In this document: piece after piece, positions 48,847 to 58,037 of the stretch | Layout: every line of letters begins with the position of its first letter | How positions within the stretch are numbered: the first letter of the stretch is position 1 | Source of the DNA: Hydrangea macrophylla | Lineage: Eukaryota; Streptophyta; Magnoliopsida; Cornales; Hydrangeaceae | Direction: 5' to 3' | DNA length: 64,000 bases | NCBI GenBank assembly: GCA_033977485.1 | Contig: CM066991.1 | Span: 58,275,350-58,339,349, forward strand | The notes under the pieces: model-generated | Told to the model about the DNA's origin: nothing | What the model saw: only the letters and a program-made list of their open reading frames with translations | Databases searched by the model: none | Made by a program: the position numbers and the translations under genes

Positions 48847-50325
48847 TGTTGGGTTTGTGCCCTCAAACCATTACTATATGTATGAGACATTGACATTTTA
48901 ATATATGGATATCAACTTTACATTTCATTGTGTATGTTTCTTTCATGAGATGATTGTTAATCCTTAAGTATCATAGTAAGTAATTCGTGTGTGTATGAGA
49001 TGCATACAAGTGAGATACAAATTACTAATCTTTGATACTTAGAGTTTGTCACAGTGGATGATGAGACTGGATATCTCATCAGGTTTACACTATAGCATGA
49101 TTAACTACCATTAGATGGAGTGATGAATCTCAATCACTGAAGCACATCTCTTAGTTAATATGCTAATGCTTATAGTGCATTGACGGACTTGAGCTTCCTA
49201 TTGGCGCTTAAGGCTATCAACAGTCGATATGAACTCATAACTTGTATAAGGTACATGTTCTCAATCTTGAGACGATTATAAACACAGACTGTGGATGTGG
49301 CTGCTTTGACTTACCAATCAGTGAGGTCTTAAAGATCAACACCTGGGTATCTTGGGTATGTCATGTTCACAGGGTTGTGAACATATATTGTCAATATCGA
49401 ATCTACCCTCTGATTAAGAGTAAGCATTCCCTTGAGAATATCACCAAGTTGATTACTAAGAACTGCAGTCTTGATGATAAGTAGTTATCAACATATTTGA
49501 TAATCATGAGAGGTGAATGGGACTCAAGGAATACAAGAAATAATCATGATTCAGGATGACAGTACCCGTTTATCCGACTACCTGAATATGATTATGAATG
49601 CTGATGGTAGAGGGACATTAGTACACCATACAAGTCTAGTTATCGCTTTAGATATGTTCTTTTGCATTGGAGTTTAGTTATCGTTATATAGTGGAGTAAA
49701 TGTTAACTGACCAACTGGTTAGTTTGCTGATCAAAGAGTTTGGTCATGGGAATTAACAATTGGTCTGAGCCAACAATAAAGAGCCTAGAAGGTCCCACTC
49801 TTAGCTCTGCTAGGATGCTTGGAAAGGCACATGAGGATCTTGTCAAGACAGGTTCAATTAATCGAAGGAGTCTCGATCGATTAAAGTGAAGACAAGTTCG
49901 ATCGATTGAACATCGTTCGATCGATCAAAGCTACTTTGATCGATTGAAAGTTAGGTCAATTCTCGGAAACTATAAATAGGGCAGCTGCATCCACAAAAGG
50001 GAGTTCATCATTTTTATAAACCAGAAGATGCAAAAACTATTTTAAGCTTCCCAAACAACTTTCTCTATCCTCTCTATTAAGGTTCCTACCAACCCTAGTC
50101 TCTCTGGGAGCATCCATAGGAGTCGTAAGAGTGAAGACCATCTAGTGGAGGCTATTGGAAGTCAAAGATTTCAGAATTAGGTTCAAGACACTAAGGTATA
50201 ATTCTCGTCCCTTCTTGTACGCATCTATTGAGTTAACGAGTAGTAGATCCGGGCTACCAATAAGTTTTTGAAACTTAATCTTTCTGTTGTGCATTTAAAA
50301 CAAATTTTAAACCTATTTTTCCTTA
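48847..50325 (+). mobile_element. Ty1/copia LTR with GATCGATC palindromes
   Basis: It starts TGTTGGGTTTGTGCCC and runs to just before a copia primer-binding site. A TATA box (TATAAATAGG, 49,971-49,980) lies about 350 bp before the end. Palindromic TTCGATCGATTGAAC-type words cluster at 49,855-49,945. The exact right end is uncertain by about 30 bp because no clear CA precedes the primer site. Confidence 0.65.
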
Positions 50326-50327
50326 AA

Positions 50328-50344
50328 TTAGTATCAGAGCCATG
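50328..50344 (+). other. Copia primer-binding site
   Basis: TTAGTATCAGAGCCATG closely matches the TGGTATCAGAGC initiator-tRNA-Met primer site of plant Ty1/copia elements. Confidence 0.75.
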
Positions 50345-51602
50345 CTTGTTTGGATCTATAGATGCGTTTTGGTACACTAGTTTTGATTTGCATGTGGATT
50401 TTAGAACTATTTTTGAAACTGCATCATCACAAATCTATTTCTGCAGCAGTCTCGCAGTAGAATAAAAATCCGTGATTGCATTGGATGCATGGAAGGCTCG
50501 ATCGATCGAAGTAAGTTCGATCGATTGAACCTTTCTGTTCTTAAGCGATCGAACAGGTTTCGATCGATCGAACTATGTTTTGTTCGATCAATTGAACTGG
50601 GTTCGATCGATCGAGATTGATTCTCTGTCCAGGTGTTAGTTCGATTGATCGAGATTGATTCTCTGTCCAGGTGTTCTTTTCACAGTTTTAAAAGATTATA
50701 AAATTCTGTACTTTAATTTTATATTATTCTATAATTTTTTCAAAGCATTCTATGAAATTGAAAGTTCAATCGATTGGACTATGTTTAATCGATCAAAAGT
50801 TTGACTGATCGAACCTTTGTCGATCGATCAAAGTGTGATAGAGAACTGAGATGCTATTTTAAATTCTAAATCAGTACATAAAGAGTTTATGTACTGTGTG
50901 AATCAATTAGGGGTTTCAATAGGTCATATATTTATCGTATATGCGTGGATGTGCATACGACTAACCTTTTTGCAGCAAGATTAGTCCACTATCTCCCATG
51001 GCACCAAGACCATTTAAATTTTGTATTTGAATGTTTGAGTTTGGTGTATGTTGTATTCATTTTGGTTTGGTTTTAAGGCATGTGTAAAGGGCGCTGTGAT
51101 TTAAATCCTACAAATAGGAAAGTCGTACCGGTTTCCCTAGCCTTTTATTTTATTGTTGTTATTCCTATTTCTAGATAAATTGTAAACTTCGAAAGAAGCA
51201 TAGGTCCAATGTAATAGAATTAGGAAATCCATGAAGATGGAGGAGCAAGCCATTGTCCATGAAGATGGAGCCGGAGGCGACCAAACCAAGAGGAGATTTT
51301 ATGGAGATAGAGCCATATGAATGCCTTTATTTTATTTTAGTTTTTTTTATAAGCTTGTTTGTGATTCGAATATTTAATATGTTGTTACTACATGCATAAT
51401 AAAATAAGTTTTCTAAAATAAAATTCAAAAACCGTTTTAACTCATTAGTAGTCATTGGATATCTATGGGCAATGAGTAGAAACATTTTTCAAAAAACAAA
51501 ATCCTTATTTACCAAATCAAGTGGGAGAGGGTCTTATAAATAACACCCACGATCTTCCATTAACGGTTCACTGTAAGATGAGTAGTGCATTCTGTGTCAC
51601 CT
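50345..51602 (+). mobile_element. Copia internal region, non-coding
   Basis: It follows the primer-binding site but contains no gag-pol sequence. Palindromic CGATCGATCGAA words are dense at 50,490-50,830. An ATG in context CCCATGGCACCAAGACC near 50,997 could be the old gag start but the frame stops soon. The element is either non-autonomous or truncated by the Tat insertion that starts at 51,603. Confidence 0.5.
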
Positions 51603-53828
51603 TGTGGACACGCGGAATCGGACCACTTCTCTCTCTTGTTTGAGATTGCTTTGAAATTGATTTGAATCAAGGAAAGAAAACGAAAGGTCTGTTGAAAACA
51701 GATACAGAGTCGCCACTTGGTCTTTAAGGAACCAAGAAACCTAATTTTGACTCACCCAAGCGGATAAGGGCACTGGCCCTTCATAACCAAAGAACTTGGT
51801 TCGGGGTTTTGGTACGAGAGAGGAAGGAGCCTTTGTCGCGACTAAAACACCCTCAACTCGCCCCGTCTTTCGACGGGCCTCAATTAGCATCCAAATAATC
51901 ATCTTATACTATGTATGGTTCGACAAATAATACTATGATAGTATATTACATCACATAAGAAAATTGAAATGGAAGATCAAAAGATAAAATATCATTCATA
52001 AGATCTAAGTCAAATATCATGCAATGTAAAGTGAAAGATCACACAAATAAACCTAGGAAAAATCGTCTAATCGTGTATCAAATAATCAAGATTTCCTAAT
52101 CTAAAAGGGGACATGAATTGTTCTTGAAACAAATAATCAAAGAAATCAAAATATGCTTAGCAAACTTGAATGATGCATGTTATTCTTTTGAGAAAAGAAG
52201 ACCTCTCAATCCCCGGGACGGATGAGAAAGGATGATTAGATCGAGGAGAAGCATGAACGTGTGATCAAGTTCATTCCTTATAATCTTCTTAGATTAAGAG
52301 TTACAAAAACCCCAAATCTTGCATGAATGCATTGTCTGTATCTAAAAATGTGCAAAGGTTGTAGTGTGTTTTGTGTACATGGATTTCTAAAATGACTTAG
52401 GAGTCTAAAATGTGTATGAATGAATGGATTAAATCAACATGGGATATATACAAATGTATTATGAACTACTTCCTAAGATATGGGCTAATTTGGAATGCAT
52501 ATGAGCATCAAATCAAAGAATAAAAGTTGAAATGTGCTTGCTGTGAATAGTGGACAGACTGCATGTATTACTTTGAAACATTATAATGGGAGGTCAAACG
52601 TGCCTAGAAAAATGTGAGAAAAATCTGAGATCATTCTTATTGTGTCTAGAAAATAACCCAAAAAGGCAAACATCAATAGCTATCACAGATTAAAAGAAAA
52701 AAATCAGAATGTACACATGACTCAGAAACAAAAGCTGCACTGTTGACTGATTTTGTATGATTTTTCATAAATCAAAGAAAAGGTTTATGATGACCCATTA
52801 TATACCAAAGGTTTCCTAAGACACCCAAGTTTTATAAAACAAATAGAAAAGATATATGTACAGTGATGAAAATGTCCAGAATAAGTGCAAGAAGTTGGGT
52901 GAACATTCTGTGAGAACAAAGGCAGATTATGAATATGAACTTCTCACATCCAAAACAAATACTTTCACATTTCTATAATTGATGGGAAAAATTAGGGACA
53001 AACTATGATGTATTGGGAAGGTTTTCCAAGTGGTTTCATCATCATAACTTGAGTATTTAATTCAAAACAAATCTTTGAATCTGAACAGTTCACTGTTTTG
53101 GGTCATTGTTTTGGAGATATTGAGGAAAACAAAGTTTTATTTCTTGAAACCAAATGAGAGGGATTGAGAGGGGTTTTGAAATAGATGTTTTGAAAACATA
53201 TTTTCAACACTCAATAAGGATTATGATCACTTAGAATACCAACATCAAACTCATCATTAAGAATCTCCAAGATTGTTGGAGAGATTTATTTTATTTTTTG
53301 AACATAACTTCAATACATTCCAAGAATACCTTGGAAGTATTGAGGTTATGATCATCATCTATCAAACATGTTTTTGAGGTCAAGAGCTACTATCCATAAG
53401 GATTCACTCACCCCAAACTTCATGCCATGACTTAGATGATGATGAACTAGTAAGTAAATAAAGAAAATAAAAAAGAAATGGGATAAGAAGAGACGAACAA
53501 TAAATAAACAAGCAAGTAAATGATGATCAATAGATGATATTCATGAAGCATGAGACTTGTAGATTGGTGTTTCACTCATATATATTGACACTAGACATGG
53601 AAGAAGCTTCCACTCTCTTGAATGCTCACTAAAATGGTGGTTGGGAGTATTGAATGTTGAAATAAATGGAAGTAATGAAGTAAAAAACAAAGTTAGAACT
53701 CACTTTTGTTTTGAAAATCAAAGAAGAATGCTTCTTTTCTCTCTACTCTAACCTTATCTCTACAACTTTCTCTCCCAAACTTTTCAAAACTCACCTTTGA
53801 CTCCCCTAAAATGAGGAGTAATGGGGTG

Positions 53829-53836
53829 TTTATATA
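53829..53836 (-). promoter_or_regulatory. LTR TATA box
   Basis: TATATAAA on the minus strand within GGCCTATATAAACACCCC. Its position, with LTR-wide conservation of a TATATA element in the other Tat-like LTRs of the window, supports a role as core promoter. Confidence 0.65.
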
Positions 53837-54539
53837 GGCCAACTTGGGGTGGTTTTGGGGTTTTAAAAGTGTTCCCATTGGTCCCAAACATCTGAAAACA
53901 TAAAACTATGTCGTTTTGGTTTTTAATTAATCAAAATGGACCCCCAAAAATAATTACAAAAATACACTGTTCTGGAGGAGAGTGCCGCGGTGGCAGTGGG
54001 CCAGTGCCGCGGCGGCAGTGCTCCTCCCTTCGTCTGGATAATGCCGTTTAGGCCCCCTGATGTTCCGGTATTCGCGAAAAGGCCCTATTTCGTCCGAAAT
54101 TCATAGAAAATGCGTATGAACTCCAAATTGAGGTTGTGATATACCGTTGGAAAGGTAATGGAGTCTACTTTAAGTAAAAAATAGTTTGGGGATAGGTCAC
54201 TTTGAAAAGTTTTGCGGTATTCGTGATAAAAGCCGATTTGATCGCCTTTTTCACCTTCGGGAATTCATAATAAATTCGTTTTAAATCCAGAAATTATGTG
54301 CGATATACCGTTGGAAAGCTATTGACCTCTAGTATCCATGAAAAATATTTGAAAATTGTTTCGGCACCCCGGTTCCAAAGTCAAATTCTGGTCAAACTGG
54401 TCAAACCTGGGATTCCCGGGAAGTTCTGGAAACCTCCGGGAGTTCCCGGGAGCTGATGTTTTCGCTCGATTTTCTTTTGGAACTTGTTTTAACACTTTTT
54501 CCGTGATTTAAAAAGATTTTGGTGAATTCGGACGATTTC

Positions 54540-54616
54540 GGTCAAACTTGGTCAAACCTGGTCAAACCTGGTCAAACCCTGGTCAAACCTAGTCAAACCT
54601 TGGTCAAACCGGTCAA
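54540..54616 (-). promoter_or_regulatory. TTTGACC tandem array in LTR U3
   Basis: About eight near-perfect 10-11-bp units, TTTGACCAGG on the minus (transcribed) strand; two more TTGACC words lie at 54,380-54,405. TTGACC is the core of the W-box bound by WRKY factors. The array lies about 700 bp upstream of the TATA box. Confidence 0.7.
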
Positions 54617-54897
54617 CGGGGACTTTCTGGGAACTTCCGGGGGTCTCTGGGAGCCGACGATTTCATCTGATTTCTCTTTAAAACTCTTTTTATCGCTTTT
54701 CTTACGACATAGCATGTTTTCAGAACTTCGAGACCAAATCTGGGAGTTTTCGGGCTTTCGGGGGCATTTCGGTCATTCTGAGCATTCTGAGAGATGGAGC
54801 TGACTTCCGAGAGTCCTTTCGAGTCTTTTGCGATCATTGCGAACCACCAAGCTATGGGTCTCCTAAATCCGATAGCCGACAAAATGGGGTGTCTACA

Positions 54898-54911
54898 GTT
54901 TGCCCCTCTTT
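54898..54911 (-). other. Polypurine tract of Tat element
   Basis: On the minus strand AAAGAGGGGCAAAC directly precedes the LTR start TGTAGAC. This fixes the orientation of the element. Confidence 0.85.
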
Positions 54912-55060
54912 GGCATGAACTTGCGAGGCAACGTATATCGCAAGCGAGTGCCAAAGCTTTGAAGAGACAAGACTTTTTGGAGGCTATAGATTTAGGATAA
55001 AAAACGTTGCAAGAGATGCAAGGATGCAGAGGTTAGTGCTGGTCGTGCCCTATGTGAGCT

Positions 55061-55102
55061 GCCTACGTATCCCAAGGGGAATCAGACCAGGACGTAGTTC
55101 GG
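55061..55102 (-). other. CTACG...CGTAG stem-loop near the polypurine tract
   Basis: On the minus strand ACTACGTCCTGGTCTGATTC then CCCTTGGGATACGTAGGC. Outer arms CTACG/CGTAG and inner arms TCCC/GGGA can pair. It lies about 150-190 bp upstream of the LTR, close to the placement of the copy at 40,356 in the other element. Confidence 0.8.
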
Positions 55103-55489
55103 AGCTCAAAGGAATAAATCACACATGCACATACACAACAATCAGGCGGATGCTGTGCAATAAGAGTGATATGAAATACATGGATGTGATGTGAACTGTG
55201 TCATGAGTCCTATTATGTCTAGTGTTATGACCCTAGTATGAGCAAGTGCTGCGGGGTGTGCCACTCCGAGTGGGCTGGTATTGTGCTAGTGTTTGCGACT
55301 GTGATGCGGTGGGTGACTCGGATAAGGACATCAAGGTTTAGAAGATTCTGGGTCTTGGGGAAAACTTCTGGAATTACGGGAAGTGTGCTTTGCAAACAAA
55401 ATGTAATCGAACGTGGGGTCCCAGAGGACAACAATCGACGGACGCAGAAGTCCTGGATACCAAACGATAGATGAGGAAGTTCAAGATAG

Positions 55490-55965
55490 CCAATCGGAGA
55501 AGGGTTTTGCGATAACCGTTAAGCGAGAAAGCTCACAATAGTTGATGGGTAGGTGAGGGGGCTCATAATTTTAGACATAGGAGTAAGGAGGCTCATGATA
55601 AGGGAAAAGCTCACGATTTTTGTTTGCTGAAGAAGCTCATAATCTTTATTTGAGGAAGCTCATGATAACCGATGGGTAGGTGAGGGGGCTCACAATTTTA
55701 GACATAGGAGTAAGGAGGCTCACGATAAGTGAAAAAGCTCATGATAAGTGAGAAAGCTCACGATTAGTGAGAAAGCTCACGAGTTTGGACAAAGGAGTGA
55801 GGCTCACAATAAGTGAGGAAGCTCACGATTTTGGATGAAGGAGTAAGGAAGCTCACGAAAAGTGAGAAAGCTCACGAATTTGAGGAAGCTTACGATAAGT
55901 GAGAAAGCTCGCAATTTTAGACGAAGGTGTGAGGAAGCTTATAAGAAGTAAGAAGGCTCATGATG
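55490..55965 (-). repeat. ~20-bp GAG...CTC tandem array
   Basis: More than twenty diverged units of GAGAAAGCTCACGATAAGT on the plus strand, interleaved with a longer GATGGGTAGGTGAGGGGGCT unit that occurs twice (55,543 and 55,670). The core GAG-AAG-CTC is a short inverted repeat. It is part of the 3' non-coding region of the minus-strand Tat element. Confidence 0.85.
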
Positions 55966-56117
55966 ATCAGTGGACATGGATCCTTGAATTGTGAATAGAC
56001 AGTGCTTGCCCTGGGAATCGGGGTGATTTGACTGCGGGTGATGTTTTGGCCGATCCTTCTAGAGAATCGGTTCGGACTTCCGTTATCTTCTGCTGGGGAT
56101 GGTAGGGGATTCTCTGA

Positions 56118-56480
56118 GAATCTCTTTTCTTGATCGGGAACCAGGACCCATCTCTGAATCTCTCACGGTTGATCAAATCTTTCGGCGCTCAATCCGAGAG
56201 AGCCGGTCAGGGCCTCCGGGAGCTGGTATCTGTCTGCTTTTGTCCTCGGGGGATGATGCAGGGTTCTCGGGGAATCTCTTTTCTTGATCGGGAACCAGGA
56301 CCCATCTCTGAATCTCTCACGGTTGATCAAATCTTTCGGCGCTCAATCCGAGAGAGCCGGTCAGGGCCTCCGGGAGCTGGTATCTGTCTGCTCTTGTCCT
56401 CGGGGGATGATGCAGGGTTCTCGGGGAATCTCTTTTCTTGATCGGGAACTAGGATCCATCTCTGAACCTCTCACGGTTGA
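56118..56480. repeat. 154-bp tandem repeat, about 2.4 copies
   Basis: The word TGATCGGGAA occurs at 56,131, 56,285 and 56,439, a constant period of 154. Units include CGGCGCTCAATCCGAGAGAG and CTCGGGGGATGATGCAGGGT. The third copy is truncated and runs into the plant mobile domain ORF. Short frames in the repeats are by-products. Confidence 0.92.
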
Positions 56481-57139
56481 TTCAAGGTGAGGCCCTAAAT
56501 ATTGCTTCTATTTTTGCTCAGTATGCCAGTCCTGGGAATCCCAGCGTGTATGATGCTTCTCGCGGGGCCGCTTTGATACTGTGCATGACTTCGCACTTCT
56601 TGTTCTCGAGTGCTTCTAGCGACTTAGTGCATGTATGTCTTGGACTGAAGGCAGGTAAGAACCCCATGGCTATGGTCCTAGCTGAGACTTTGAATGGTTT
56701 GGATAAGGCCTTCAACCAAGGGACTCCTCTTCTTTCCGGGGCGCCTTTGGTGTTACAGGCTTGGCTATACGAGCGCCTTCAGCTGTGGACGGGCCGTACA
56801 CCACCGGTTTACTTTCGTCGAGCCGTGCTTCACTCTCACTATACTTTTGCCGATTGGGTGGTCATGATGGGTGCCTTATCTGAGGCTGACATTTGCTGGA
56901 TTGTGAGGCGTTGGGGCCTTCATGCTGTCGCCACGAGCCTCGGAGGTTTCCAGAGAGTATGGTTGATGGGTCTGAGAGAGACTTCTTTCTATCATCCTCG
57001 CCGTTTGGCCAGACAGTATGGACAGGTTCAGGAGGTTCCTCGGGGGTTCACTGAGAGGGTCTTTGCTTCCAGGATCAGAGCTACCACTATTGCTGCCTTT
57101 ATTGATGGTTGGACTGACCGGGTAAAAGCCTACTTCTAA
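56477..57139 (+). CDS. Plant mobile domain ORF, antisense to Tat element
   Basis: A 220-codon open frame on the plus strand, inside a minus-strand retrotransposon between integrase and the 3' LTR. It has PMD hallmarks: LQAWLYERLQLW (residues about 93-104), SHYTFADWVVMMGALSE in the middle, and YHPRRLARQYGQVQEVP near residues 172-188, matching the PMD motif in which Arg precedes a Gln-Phe/Tyr-Gly and a later Pro. The frame opens at a TTG at the edge of the 154-bp repeats; the first internal ATG is 36 codons later, so the natural N-terminus is either missing or supplied by splicing. Established knowledge: PMD proteins of the MAIN/MAIL type act in silencing and splicing in plants, and PMD ORFs occur in Ty3/gypsy elements in antisense. 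The ORF's role here is unknown. It is not disrupted by stops. Confidence 0.75.
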   Translation: MIQGEALNIASIFAQYASPGNPSVYDASRGAALILCMTSHFLFSSASSDLVHVCLGLKAGKNPMAMVLAETLNGLDKAFNQGTPLLSGAPLVLQAWLYERLQLWTGRTPPVYFRRAVLHSHYTFADWVVMMGALSEADICWIVRRWGLHAVATSLGGFQRVWLMGLRETSFYHPRRLARQYGQVQEVPRGFTERVFASRIRATTIAAFIDGWTDRVKAYF

Positions 57140-58030
57140 AGACCTTTGAAGAAATAAAAGACACTAAGATAAAACTAGACCTGACTGATTCTGCTCATTC
57201 CTCCAAGTGTCTTTGAACACGTGATTACTTTTGAAAGACCTTTATTTCTTTAGTTATCCCTGCTTATGTAATATTCAAAGTTTGTTTATCAGTGAACCTT
57301 GGTTACTTTGGGAATCTTATTTTATGCATTTTAGCTTTCTGAAAACATTTGGTAACTGAGATTTCAATCAGTTGTTGCTTTTGGTGCTTGCTTGGGCATG
57401 CCGGGGTAATTAGAGGCAAACGAGGCGGGTGGCCGAAGTTTGCCCCTAGTTTGGGATATGTATGGTTATGAGGCAAACGAGGTAGATGACCGACGTTTGC
57501 CCCTAGTTTAGAAGGGGTTTAGGCAAACGAGGCGAGTGGCCGAAGTTTGCCCCTAGTGTGGAGGGTGATTGCCGGGTTATGGTAAGGACCGCGACTTTAT
57601 TTTCTCACATGCTCATAATTTTTGCCCAGTCACCAAGGAAGCGGCCTGGCGAGCTATTTTCTCTCTTTTGTTATTGCTCACTTTGGATTTAGCTCTAATT
57701 TTTGCCTAGGCGTCCTTTCGGATTTTCGACCTAGCGAGCCATCCTTCTTTTCTTTTTGAAAGTCTGCCTACGTACCCCCGAGCGGGGATCAGGTCCAACG
57801 TAGTTCGGGCCAAAGTTTTGAAGTAAAAGGTTATTTTTGTGGGTGGAGCGACCGAACCGATGTGGTTGCCTACGTATCCCCGAGTGGGAATCAGGTCGAG
57901 CGTAGTTCAGGGCAAGGCTTGAAAGAAGTGGTTATTTTGGTGAGGTGACCGAACCGATGTGGTTGCCTACGTATCCCCGAGTGGGAATCAGGTCAAGCGT
58001 AGTTCAAGGCAAGGCTTGAAAGAAGTGGTT
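57140..58030 (-). mobile_element. Tat 3' non-coding region after integrase
   Basis: It contains three AGTTTGCCCCTAGT words with AGGCAAACGAGG (57,410-57,560) and a CTAGGCAAAAATTAGAGC word (minus strand, near 57,700). Three CTACG...CGTAG stem-loops lie at 57,765-57,807, 57,867-57,909 and 57,963-58,005, the last two inside a 96-97-bp tandem duplication. No coding potential on either strand. Confidence 0.75.
57867..58005 (-). repeat. 96-bp tandem duplication carrying the stem-loop
   Basis: ACCGAACCGATGTGGTTGCC then TACGTATCCCCGAGTGGGAA occurs at 57,851 and 57,947; a more diverged unit precedes at 57,750. Each carries one CTACG...CGTAG stem-loop. Confidence 0.8.
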
Positions 58031-58037
58031 ATTTTTG

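Larger units (their letters stand above)
51603..54897 (-). mobile_element. Tat-like 3' LTR, 3.3 kb (minus strand)
   Basis: On the minus strand it starts TGTAGACACCCCATTTTG at 54,897 and ends GCGTGTCCACA at 51,603: a canonical TG...CA pair. A TATA box (TATATAAA) lies at 53,829-53,836, giving a U3 of about 1.1 kb. U3 contains a 10-bp tandem repeat of TTTGACCAGG (54,540-54,616), and GCCGCGG/GGCAGTG words at 53,995-54,040. The R/U5 part has AGTGGCGACTC and CCCCGAACC as in the other Tat-like LTRs. No stop-free frame of interest is inside. The matching 5' LTR is beyond the window, so age and target duplication cannot be checked; the 3' flank reads CACCT. Confidence 0.88.

Noticed and set aside
54519..55000. 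Open frames across the LTR and polypurine tract
   Set aside because: They overlap LTR U3 repeats and the LTR boundary; no domain is present.
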